From Anaerolineaceae bacterium (GTDB lineage: Bacteria > Chloroflexota > Anaerolineae > Anaerolineales > Anaerolineaceae): a stretch of 41,200 nucleotides of DNA. Numbering within the stretch: position 1 is the stretch's first letter; each line of letters begins with the position of its first letter. Location of the stretch: NCBI GenBank assembly GCA_003524305.1, contig DQHW01000034.1, positions 3,592-44,791 of the forward strand. The letters run 5' to 3'. Under the pieces are notes generated by a model. That model searched no databases. It was not told where the DNA came from and saw nothing but the letters and a program-made list of their open reading frames with translations. A program made the translations under genes and the position numbers. Positions 1 to 9,400 of the stretch are shown here, in pieces.

Positions 1-1310
1 TAGGTGAATTTCTTCCAGGCGGACCGATAAAGCAGGCGATTCTGATGTTTGCTTCGCTTGGAATCCACCTTTCCTAGCCAGGACACTTCTATTTCTTGTG
101 CCATCTTAAAATACTTCTCTGAAATACCTTTCCTTTTATTGTAAGAACTTGCAAGATTTTGAGACACTTCTAGCATCATTTGTTCTTCAAAAAGTGCCTG
201 GTCAGAAATAATAAGGGACAATCGCGCTGCAAAATCTTCCAATATCGCGCGATGGATAGTCTCATGGCGCCAGTATAGAGTATCCTCTTCATATTTCCCT
301 TGTGGAGAATTTCCATGTTCAGGAAGGTTGCAATCCAACCATACAGGCTTGAACAACGAAGTGCAAGGTGCGGAAGTGCCTGTTACCCAATGAACTGTAT
401 CGCTGCGGTCTAGTAATGAAACCATGGATCCTGTACTTTGACTGCCGCGAATCGGTCCCCAACCCGCATGCATACACACATCTGCGCCGGTGATCCCCTT
501 ATCGGGTGACCAGTCGGGTTTATCTTTATCCTCATGGTGTCTGAGAATTGCCATCATCATGGCCGAAGTGATTTCACCCTTTTGAGCCTTCAACTGTTCG
601 GTTGTGCAGTGCTGACGTTTATGCGCATCACTAAAAAGGGTATAAACCGGCTCTGAATAACATTTGCTGAAACTGAAATGCACTTTATCGCTGCACCAGC
701 CCTTATCAATCGCATGCCGCACCAGATTGTCAGAAGCCATATCCCACTCGCTACCGATTGTAATGGCATTTGAAATGGAACGCACATCTCTAACTTTTTC
801 TGCTGCCCACTCTTTAGCGGATGTTTCTAACACCCATGCTTCATCTGGGTCGCAAATCAAGAAGCTATTGTGGTAAAACAACTTATGGGCAAATCCGCAA
901 TTGCCGCTTTGTCCATGTTTCTCAAGTAACTCAATAATTGTATCCAGCGCTTCTCGAGCTGTTTTGGAACGTTCCAGAGCCAGTCGCAGAAAATCCATGC
1001 CAATCAAACCGGGTTCTTTGCCATAAGGATCGCGCGTAAACACTGCCTCATTGCCAATCGTGACACCAAATTCATTCGCCCCCATTTCAGCGCCCCAAAT
1101 CCAAAAAGGCTTTGCTAACAGCACCTGATAAGTCTCTTCCACTTGCGGGATCTCAATATAAGTACATTTTACTTTTTCACCTGATTGATGTTGGGTGCGT
1201 GGAATGATGACCAATTCATGAGCTTCATTGGGTTCACGGTCTGAGTTCTTGGCAAAGAGGACCTTGCCATCTGCTGTTGAGTTACCGAGCGCAACAAACG
1301 TATCGCACAT
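1..1310 (-). CDS. Secernin-family (peptidase C69) protein, 3' end beyond the window
   Basis: The reading frame starts at ATG 1310 and stays open to base 1, giving about 436 residues without the C-terminus. The first residues are MCDTFVAL, the secernin signature in which Cys2 becomes the N-terminal nucleophile after Met removal. A second family block, HAGWGPIRGSQ, lies at residues 281-291, followed shortly by TGTSAPCTSLFKPVW. Secernins belong to the N-terminal-nucleophile hydrolase superfamily and are classed with C69 dipeptidases; the bacterial substrate is usually unknown, and no signal peptide is seen, so it is probably cytoplasmic. A GGAG ribosome site lies 5 bases before the start. It is the last gene of the minus-strand block after cmk, separated from it by 83 AT-rich bases that contain an inverted repeat, so it may have its own promoter. 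The family call is secure; the activity is inferred. Confidence 0.88.
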   Translation of the reverse strand, partial: MCDTFVALGNSTADGKVLFAKNSDREPNEAHELVIIPRTQHQSGEKVKCTYIEIPQVEETYQVLLAKPFWIWGAEMGANEFGVTIGNEAVFTRDPYGKEPGLIGMDFLRLALERSKTAREALDTIIELLEKHGQSGNCGFAHKLFYHNSFLICDPDEAWVLETSAKEWAAEKVRDVRSISNAITIGSEWDMASDNLVRHAIDKGWCSDKVHFSFSKCYSEPVYTLFSDAHKRQHCTTEQLKAQKGEITSAMMMAILRHHEDKDKPDWSPDKGITGADVCMHAGWGPIRGSQSTGSMVSLLDRSDTVHWVTGTSAPCTSLFKPVWLDCNLPEHGNSPQGKYEEDTLYWRHETIHRAILEDFAARLSLIISDQALFEEQMMLEVSQNLASSYNKRKGISEKYFKMAQEIEVSWLGKVDSKRSKHQNRLLYRSAWKKFT

Positions 1311-1344
1311 AGACACTCCAGAAGATCAATTTATCAAGGCAATA

Positions 1345-1363
1345 GATAATTTAATAAATTATC
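1345..1363. promoter_or_regulatory. AT-rich perfect inverted repeat between cmk and the secernin gene
   Basis: GATAATTT and AAATTATC flank a 3-base centre, making a perfect 8+8 palindrome about 35 bases upstream of the secernin start. It could be an operator. In such AT-rich sequence it could also arise by chance; there is no U-run to make it a terminator. Confidence 0.25.
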
Positions 1364-1393
1364 ACATATACTAATTATGCAACATTTTTGGAA

Positions 1394-2080
1394 TCATGAG
1401 ACAGGTTTACCAAGTATTTGTAAGGCTTCTTCTAAAACAACCTCAATGTCTTTGCTGTCAGAATCAATCACATGTGCATCTGCTGCAGGTTTCAATGGAG
1501 CCACTGCACGCGAAGAATCCACCTCATCCCTTTTGCGGATGGACGCCAAAATATCATCGTAAGTCGTGGATTCTCCTCTTTTTTGAACTTCAATAAATCT
1601 TCTACGAGCGCGTTCCTCAGGTGATGCTTCAAGGTAGATTTTATGTTTGGCATCCGGAAAGACCACTGTTCCAATATCCCTGCCTACCATCACCATGTTG
1701 CCGCGTTCGCCAATGCGCCGCTGCTGGTCGGTCATGGCTTTGCGGACTCCCGCATATGCAGATACCTTGGAGACATTCTGGTCTACTTCAGGTGTTCTAA
1801 TCTGCCATGTGACATCTTCTCCATCCAATTGTATGTCCATAACACGGCCGTCTTCTTTGGATGCTGGTTGAACATCAACCTGGATGCGATTCGCAACTTC
1901 GGTCACTTTCGCTTCATCATCAAGGTCTTTTACCTGTTCCAACGCAGCCAACGTTACGGCCCGATACATGACACCTGTGTCAAAAAAGAAATAGTTCAAT
2001 TTTTTTGCAATGAGTTCTGCCAGGGTGGATTTTCCAGATGCGGCTGGTCCATCTATGGCAATTAGATTAATGAATGACAT
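1394..2080 (-). CDS. cmk: Cytidylate kinase
   Basis: This 228-residue protein phosphorylates CMP and dCMP to the diphosphates with ATP, a cytoplasmic step of pyrimidine nucleotide synthesis. The P-loop GPAASGKS is at residues 11-18. The DTGVMYRA block at 34-41 and GRDIGTVVFPDA at 133-144 match the CMP-binding and CORE regions of bacterial Cmk, and the lid-side RDEVDSSR lies at 184-191. Length is normal for the family. ATG 2080 is preceded by AAGGAT at a good distance. The start lies 18 bases after the end of the large membrane-protein gene upstream, so it is probably co-transcribed with the glycan cluster. Nothing is missing. Confidence 0.97.
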   Translation of the reverse strand: MSFINLIAIDGPAASGKSTLAELIAKKLNYFFFDTGVMYRAVTLAALEQVKDLDDEAKVTEVANRIQVDVQPASKEDGRVMDIQLDGEDVTWQIRTPEVDQNVSKVSAYAGVRKAMTDQQRRIGERGNMVMVGRDIGTVVFPDAKHKIYLEASPEERARRRFIEVQKRGESTTYDDILASIRKRDEVDSSRAVAPLKPAADAHVIDSDSKDIEVVLEEALQILGKPVS

Positions 2081-2098
2081 TGAATATCCTTATGGCGA

Positions 2099-3823
2099 TT
2101 AATTAAGTATATTGGTATCTTTGAACAGATCGTTTCGTACCCAAAGCAGGATGTTAGTCTTTTTTTGTGGATGCTGCCGGTTGAAGAACCATTTAACCCA
2201 ATCCTGCCATTGTGTTTGCGTTAGAGCCGGTTGGAGGCTCCAAACCACCATTTGACCTCGATAAAGACTTTGCGTTTGGATCACGGCATCCACACCAGAA
2301 ATTACAATAGATGGCGAATCGCTTACTGGAAATGCTTCAGCCCTGGTAGTATTTTCAAAATCTCTAAAAGCCCAGGTTACTGATTGAGAATTTACCCCCA
2401 CCAATTGCACATCAATACTGTTTGTCTGACCTGTATTCCATAATGAAACATCTTCAATGGTTTTAAGCAGGTCTTTTTGCCCCACGATATAACCAGTATT
2501 TGTGAGCAATTCATTCTGCGGATAACTTCCAAAACCAGCTGCTTTCCATCCGTTGCCAACCAGAAGAACTCCCAGCAATAACCCCAAACCGATGACCACT
2601 CCGCTTTTACTGGAAACAGAATCCCATCCCCAGGCTAATAAAACTGTGAACGCAATCCACAATGCCAGGGGCAAAAATGTTCCCAAAATTCGGTTCCGCA
2701 TCGTAATAGTGTCACCGGGTGGAAAGTTTATCATATTTAGAAAATTTAAAATTGAAAATAGAAACAGACTGATCGTGACGACAGTCTCAGCGATCAAAAC
2801 AAATTTTGAATGAACCGATAATCCTTCGAATAATCTGGCAACTTGCATGGCTGTCAATATATACAGTGGAAGATTGACCATCGCAATTAGTATTGTCTCT
2901 TGAAAAGGAATTATGACTGACAGGAGCAAACCAATTACCCACCACAACCCAAGCAACCGCGACCATGAAGACTTTTCTTTTAATCCTTTCACCAAACCCC
3001 AAATACCTAATAACAATGCGGGGAATTGAGTAACAAACAGGATCAATAAGAATTGTCCCTGCCCCATTTCACTTTTAGTTTGCCATTTTGCGAAATAATC
3101 AGTAATCCCTGACCCAATCCCGCTAATCCCGTTGGGATGAATGAGATACTGCGAACTGACTAATAAGATCGAGATCAAAGCTGCAATAACAAAGACCAGC
3201 CACCTTGATTTATCCAATTTCAATGAATCGATACCCATTGATTTATTTTTATCATTATCAATTAAATAGACTAAAAGCCATGACACACCGATTGCAAATG
3301 CCAAAGGCCAGAAATTTTCGCTTCCTATACATGCCAACCCAAAAAATAGTCCCGCAGGTACCACTTTGCGGTTCACTAAAAAACCCATTGCCAGAAATAG
3401 GGATGTGATTGTAATCATCGTGCCATCAGCGGATCGAGAAAGCGCCACCAGCCCTGGTTCAAAAACAATAATAAAAGCCAGTAAGAGGCTTGCAAGATCA
3501 CCTAATTGTTTTCGGAATAAACCAGGCACAATGACCAACGTGACGCCAAATAGAGCCGGCCAGAACCGCGCGAAAAAGTCACTGCCTTCAAAAACCATAA
3601 ATAACAAAGAAGTCAGACCGATATAACCAGGTTGACCGCCAATGATCCCATCCTGACCTTTAGCAGAGCTTAACGACTGCAGGGCTAAAGTGGCTTCATG
3701 ATCAGTCAGGTTTGTAGACCCAAGATTCACAAAACGGATGGCTGCTGCTAATAAAAGGGCTATGACCAAAATCAACGAAAAATACCGATTTATGAATGTG
3801 GTTATTTTTTCAATAAATGTCAT
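2099..3823 (-). CDS. Agl23-like / PMT-family GT-C membrane glycosyltransferase
   Basis: A 574-residue, strongly hydrophobic protein with about a dozen predicted membrane spans. The first span (about 15-32) is followed by LTDHEATLA, with Asp41 and Glu43 in the first outer loop, where GT-C enzymes related to dolichyl-phosphate-mannose transferases carry their catalytic acidic residues. The C-terminal 130 residues or so (from about 445) are soluble and probably lie outside the membrane. It resembles the family TIGR03663 (named after Agl23), which is found almost only in genomes with YYYxG proteins and often next to them, as here. Its start overlaps the stop of the upstream YYY gene by 4 bases, pointing to translational coupling. 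Donor and acceptor are unknown; a polyprenyl-phosphate sugar donor is an inference. Assignment to the wider PMT/GT39-like group is more certain than to Agl23 itself. Confidence 0.65.
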   Translation of the reverse strand: MTFIEKITTFINRYFSLILVIALLLAAAIRFVNLGSTNLTDHEATLALQSLSSAKGQDGIIGGQPGYIGLTSLLFMVFEGSDFFARFWPALFGVTLVIVPGLFRKQLGDLASLLLAFIIVFEPGLVALSRSADGTMITITSLFLAMGFLVNRKVVPAGLFFGLACIGSENFWPLAFAIGVSWLLVYLIDNDKNKSMGIDSLKLDKSRWLVFVIAALISILLVSSQYLIHPNGISGIGSGITDYFAKWQTKSEMGQGQFLLILFVTQFPALLLGIWGLVKGLKEKSSWSRLLGLWWVIGLLLSVIIPFQETILIAMVNLPLYILTAMQVARLFEGLSVHSKFVLIAETVVTISLFLFSILNFLNMINFPPGDTITMRNRILGTFLPLALWIAFTVLLAWGWDSVSSKSGVVIGLGLLLGVLLVGNGWKAAGFGSYPQNELLTNTGYIVGQKDLLKTIEDVSLWNTGQTNSIDVQLVGVNSQSVTWAFRDFENTTRAEAFPVSDSPSIVISGVDAVIQTQSLYRGQMVVWSLQPALTQTQWQDWVKWFFNRQHPQKKTNILLWVRNDLFKDTNILN

Positions 3824-6405
3824 GGAGTCACCTCGTTGCTGTTTCCTGGAACTTCATAAATGCTTACACCATTGTTTTGGTAAACAAGTGGCAAGTTTGC
3901 CGCAAATAAATATCCGTCTGTATTGTATGAAGAAACCTCAAGTGGACCTAGATAAATATAACGAATGTTATATCGTTCGATCAAACTGGAAACAAGAATC
4001 CAATCTGTTGAAGTATAGATGGTTTTGATGTCTGTTTCGCGTGAACCAACCTCTGTATAACCTCCGCGCCACTGCCCCTCATGACCAGGCCATCCCAACA
4101 CGGTTGGCATGCCTGTTCGGGTTGAAATGCGAGCATAATCAGAATAACTTCCACCAATAGCCTCTGTCACAACGCCGAGGGGTTGTTGACTGAGCCATTG
4201 AATGGCAGCATAATCATCTGGATTATTGCGGGCCAAATATTCGTTTCCATCAAGTGTAAAAGTTACAGGTTTAAAGTTGTTGGTTTTGTTACCCAGCATT
4301 ACCAACGGGTAAGCTAAACCGCCAATAAGCGTCATCGCCAACAATAAAGTAAACAATGCACTCTTTATTCCTTTCAACCGTGAAATTAACTCCACGCTGG
4401 CATAGGCTGCCGCGATTCCCCACAAAATCCACGCCTGGAAATAAAACTTGAAAATGGTATTCATCCGCCAACCAAACTGATCGCGCAGATAGAAGAATTC
4501 TGGAAAGACCGTTAAAGCAATTCCAATGAGCATTAATATCGCGATAAACGGCCGAACTGTTAAAGTGTCAATACTATTGTTTTCTTCATTGATCTTTATA
4601 ACTTTCGATGTGGCTTCTTTTTCGGTTTTTGACCTGCTCAATAACGTCCAGGTGCCTGTCAACATAAGCAGTAACGTGATCCAGGTTCCCGGAGAATTCA
4701 ACCTACGCAAAAGTGCAGCTTGTATTACTACGCGAGGATCAGACGTTCGATGGACATCGTTAATAAATGCGTTGTAAGCAATTTGAAGTTTCTGACCTAA
4801 AGCAACAACCACCGAATTTGAGGATGAAGCCATACTAGACCCTGTATTTCCAAGGCTGAAAATGATGGCGCCAAAAAGCAAAGAAACCGCAAAAAGCCCA
4901 ACAAAAAGTATTAATGCAAATCGCAATCCCAAAAGTATGGACCTGGTATTCTTTATTTGCCATAATTGAAAAACCAGCCAAATTACAATCGGCGTCAGCA
5001 ACGCTCCGAAGAACACCCAAAAATGGATGCCCCTGGTCATAAATTCCAAACTGGGAAGCAAACCACCTGCCTGTGAGCTGAACCCCAGGTAGAAAGGCAA
5101 GAACAGAATTACACCAGTAACCCCAACCAATAATCCGGATTTGAGGAAATCCCAGATACGTTCAGCCTTCCAGCCAAATTCTTTGTACCGCATAAAAGTG
5201 ACTACCAGACAAAAAATTCCGACATAAATTGGAAAATCCCAGGTATTGATAAAAGCCAGGCTGCCAAGAATCAATGTAATAAACCAAAAATCCCAACGCT
5301 TAAACCAGGCGAAAACGGATTCCTTTGAAGAAATATAACTCTTGGCCCCCAGAAAAACGTTAAGAGAGATTGCTAATGCCAGCAAACAAAATGGCATGGC
5401 AAGTAAATGCGGATGTAAATCTGCCAAAAGGTAAGTAAAGAATGGGAATTCATCAATGACTTCGTTCCGCCCGCCCACGAGGGTTAAATCTTCCAAAACG
5501 CGTGAACCTCGCCACCACAACCAACCCGCAGGGCGGTTTGGCCAAAATGAAACAGGCATGCTGGGTGCTACATCCAGTTCGCTGATGGATAGCCATGTCC
5601 AAAATTTGGAAGTCAAAACACCATTTGCATCAGGTTTCCAAAAGAGTTGGTTTGAATATAAGAATTCGAAAACACCTTCAAGGCAGCTAACAATCAATAC
5701 ATACAAGGGAGCGAAGAACGCGCCCAGCCGGGCAGTAGCTAAGTGTTTTACACTTTCAACGCCATCGGCGCGCTTCCATGTGGCAATCAGATCAAACGCT
5801 ATACCATAAGCAGCCAGGGCGGTCATTGCAAACCATAAAGCCGAACTTAGGTTGAACCCAATCGAAGACGCCACTCCGGTTACCCTGATCAGTATTGATA
5901 CAAGCACATACCCGAAGTAATAATATGAAATGGCGTAACCCGAAAGCCACGGGTCCATAGGTGGAAAGGTTGGCGACCTCAAAATCGCATTGATAAAAGC
6001 CAACTCCATTGGTTTTTCAGTATTCAGTGCTTCAGGGTTGGCGGCGCGGACTACTGTCCATAAACCAAATGCAACGAAAAACAGTATTTCCATAACGATA
6101 ATGGATTTTTTATTATCCTTGATCCACGTGATCAGCAGTTTCAGCCTGCCTTTTGAACTACTCCAAATCGAGAGTGCGAATAGCATCACAAAAGCCAAAA
6201 CAACACCGCCGGTGTTGTTTTGTAAGACTCCCAAAGAACAAAGCAGCCAGAAAATATAACCCCAAACAAGCAGTCCAAGCGGTTTCGCCAGGCCAAATCC
6301 TTTGCTAGCCAGGTTGGGCAGCAGCCTGAAGATGACGGGCAGGCTCACCCATCCAACCACACTTATAGCCAGGTACCAACTGAGAAATCGCAGGAAATCA
6401 GACAT
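3820..6405 (-). CDS. Chlor_Arch_YYY (DUF2298) giant membrane protein
   Basis: An 861-residue multi-span protein with the family's namesake motif: YYYFG at residues 161-165, preceded by the conserved EKPMEL (130-135) and FPPMDPWLSGYAISYY stretch. This is the single-domain form of the family (700-900 residues). The function is unknown; the GT-C-like topology and constant association with PMT-like enzymes suggest membrane glycosyl transfer or sugar handling. Further in-frame blocks are a FPFFTYLLADLHPHLLAMP loop, a Gly/Trp-rich WPGHEGQWRGGY segment and a final IRYIYLGPLE/VPLVYQ-like soluble tail. It begins 3 bases before the end of the giant fusion gene upstream is reached and overlaps the next gene by 4 bases, so all three belong to one transcription unit. 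No frameshift or break is seen. Confidence 0.85.
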   Translation of the reverse strand: MSDFLRFLSWYLAISVVGWVSLPVIFRLLPNLASKGFGLAKPLGLLVWGYIFWLLCSLGVLQNNTGGVVLAFVMLFALSIWSSSKGRLKLLITWIKDNKKSIIVMEILFFVAFGLWTVVRAANPEALNTEKPMELAFINAILRSPTFPPMDPWLSGYAISYYYFGYVLVSILIRVTGVASSIGFNLSSALWFAMTALAAYGIAFDLIATWKRADGVESVKHLATARLGAFFAPLYVLIVSCLEGVFEFLYSNQLFWKPDANGVLTSKFWTWLSISELDVAPSMPVSFWPNRPAGWLWWRGSRVLEDLTLVGGRNEVIDEFPFFTYLLADLHPHLLAMPFCLLALAISLNVFLGAKSYISSKESVFAWFKRWDFWFITLILGSLAFINTWDFPIYVGIFCLVVTFMRYKEFGWKAERIWDFLKSGLLVGVTGVILFLPFYLGFSSQAGGLLPSLEFMTRGIHFWVFFGALLTPIVIWLVFQLWQIKNTRSILLGLRFALILFVGLFAVSLLFGAIIFSLGNTGSSMASSSNSVVVALGQKLQIAYNAFINDVHRTSDPRVVIQAALLRRLNSPGTWITLLLMLTGTWTLLSRSKTEKEATSKVIKINEENNSIDTLTVRPFIAILMLIGIALTVFPEFFYLRDQFGWRMNTIFKFYFQAWILWGIAAAYASVELISRLKGIKSALFTLLLAMTLIGGLAYPLVMLGNKTNNFKPVTFTLDGNEYLARNNPDDYAAIQWLSQQPLGVVTEAIGGSYSDYARISTRTGMPTVLGWPGHEGQWRGGYTEVGSRETDIKTIYTSTDWILVSSLIERYNIRYIYLGPLEVSSYNTDGYLFAANLPLVYQNNGVSIYEVPGNSNEVTP

Positions 6406-6407
6406 TT

Positions 6408-9400
6408 TTACTCACTTATCACCTGATAGATGACGGTATCCTGGTATTTGAAAACTTCCTTCCAGTAAACTCCGTCATATTTTACAAATTTATCCAATCC
6501 TTCACCAGGATAATACGCCCGTTCCATTTGTCCAAGGATAATGTAACTCACATGATATCGTTCAAGAAAATCTAACGCTATTTGGCTATCTGTTGTGGCG
6601 TAGAAATTCATGATGTCATTCAAACGGTTGGCGATACCGTTCGAATCGATGAATCCGCGCTGCTGTCTTTGATGCCAGTTCCAGCCCAACACACCAGGCA
6701 AACCTGTATAAATTGTATAACGGTTTCCCCAACGGTATTCAACAGTATTTGCTTCAACAATTACTGGAGATCCAACCACATTTCGCTGCATCCAAAGAAT
6801 ACCCTGGTAATCCTGGTTAAGATCCAAGTCGACACTTTGATCTCCATAATGGGAGGTAGACATGAATTCAATACCATCCAAAGTATGGGTGGCCGCAACA
6901 GACATTCGGTCTCTAATTTTATCCGTGGTTGCCGTGATCGGATATAAAGCTGCTCCAAAGAACAGCAAGATGATTACAACTTGCCAGATGGTAGAAACGC
7001 TTGTCCGCCAACGAGTGCTCACCGCCGGGATGAGCCATACCAGCGCCGCGGCAGCCGCAAGCCCAAAGAATGTCCATGCCTGGTAGTAAAACTTGAAGAC
7101 CGTATTCATGCGGCCAATATCCCCTGTCAATACGAACATCTCAACAAACAAGGTCAGTAATAGTGCGGTTCCGGTGATAAAGAATACCAGGCGTTTTTTG
7201 TCTGGCTGTCCAGGTCGGAAAATAAGGATCAAAGACCAGGCACCCATAATGCCTGCCAGCCAGGCGATTTGTACACCCAAAATGGTCAACATGACCAATA
7301 CCAATCCGAACAACACCAATACGATTTGCAATAGACCGGTATAAGGTTTTAGCTTTTTTAGTGAAGAGACCGGGGTTGATGCCAACCATTCACGCGTTTC
7401 CCAAACAAACCAACTTATCAAAATGAATAATTGAACTCCCCAATGCACCAGGTATGATGAAATCGGTGAATGGTCGGTGGTCCAAACGCTGACACTTCCA
7501 TATGATGTACCGAAATTCATGGTAAATGGCAGATAGAACAAAGTGGTTAACCCGATTAATAATCCAAGATTTCCCAATACAAAGAGTGTTTTTACCAACC
7601 AAATCGGTTTACCGGGTAGAATTTTCTCAGGGATATCAGCATAACGGATGATCGTGTAGAGAATCACCAGGCAGCTCAATAACAGGTAGGTTGGAAAATC
7701 CCAGGTGTTGGCTGCTCGAAGAAAACCGATGGCCAATCCACCAAACATAAGCGTTAGAACCGCATAAATCCAAGGCTTTATACCATTATCCGATTTCCAA
7801 TTCCATTTATTGAGCAGTATTCCGAGCCCCCAACCAATGATCAGAATTGTCACAGGAAGCGCAATGAGGTGCGCATGCAAATCAGCATAGGTGAATGTGA
7901 AGAAAGGGAACTCAGTGATGGGCTCGTTTGGAAGTGCGCGGGATGGAATCCAATACCAATCGCCAATTCCATATGGCAGCGCTGAGCCTGTGAAGAATTT
8001 GCCTAATCCTTGGAAAAACCAGATGAAACGAGTAAAGATATTGGCTTGATCTATCATTGCACCAGGTGCCACGATTCGCTGTAATCCCTGCCAGATCATG
8101 CGGATGGTGCCCAAATTACCCATGATCAGAACTGTAAATATTGAAATTACTCCAGCCACAGTGCTGCGGAAGGTATTGGCTCGAATCACCTCAATATTTT
8201 CATCTTCATGTAATTGTTTTTTTGCAAAAAGGTTCCAGCCAATGCTGAAAGCACCCAATCCAGTTAATCCGAATAAAGTGGGGATGATCAAGTTATATGC
8301 AATAGCCGGCACAATACCCAGCAATTTAACCGGTACACCCACCAGCACAAATCCCCAGTAATAATAATTAATGTATCCACCTGCATACCATGGATCGTAA
8401 GGCGGGAAGACACTGCTTTTCAAGACCGCAGTAAAGTAGGAGAGATCCATGGGTTTCTCTCCACCCTTCCAGGGATGCCACAGATCGGGATTGCCATAAC
8501 GAATTCCAAGGCTAACCAGGAACAGCACCAACATGACGCATTCAACCGTCAAGAAATATTTCTTCTTGGTGTGCCATTCAACCGCGAGTTCTTCTCGCTG
8601 CTTATAAGCTAAAAATGCACTGACCAGTACAATCAATACGATTACAACAATGATGGTCAAACGTGAAAATGTAAAGAGGGTCGAACCGGCCAGCCATGTG
8701 AGATACGCCACCAGCAGCATACCCGCTAAACGACTAAATGGATATCCGCGGTCTGGCAACCCTTTAAAAATCACTCTCACAATCGGGTAGGCTATCAGCC
8801 CAAACAGGGTAATCAACAGGTACCAAACAATTGCTGCCACCCCCGGACTGGTATTCAACAATGAATTTGATGGAAATAATTCATTCCATGTGCCGCCTAA
8901 TTGCTGAAGCTTGGACTTCACTTCACCAAGCAATAAATTTCCTGAAAAACGGCTGGCTTGCCCTGGGGTTTTGTGAACTGCAAGTGTTATATCTACCTTA
9001 TCTAAAATTGCCCGCATCTTTGCCGGATCGTAATCCTTGGTCTTTTCAAAGATCAGAACCTTGGGGTGGTCATAAACCGTAAAGGCTTCTTCGGCAGATT
9101 GATCATTGATTGTAAAACCGGCAATGGCAGGATCATTCTGAAAAACAGCGGTCAATTTAAAGCCCAACTGTTCAGTAAACATATCAGGTTGAGCCACCTC
9201 ATAACACCACAAAATGTCTTTACCATCCGGGCAGCCGATCAAAGCCCGGTAATATTCAGTAGTTAATGGATATCGTTCAGACACTCGGGTGGTAGTGCCC
9301 CACTGCCGATTTGAACTGATGAAAATGGCGTCTGATTGATCGAGGGTGGAATATAACAAATCTTTTTTGGATTGTGTATCATCGTAATACAGTTCCATAT

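Noticed and set aside
1643..2065. 140-codon open frame antisense to cmk
   Set aside because: It lies wholly opposite a clear housekeeping gene, has no ribosome site and its product shows no family features.
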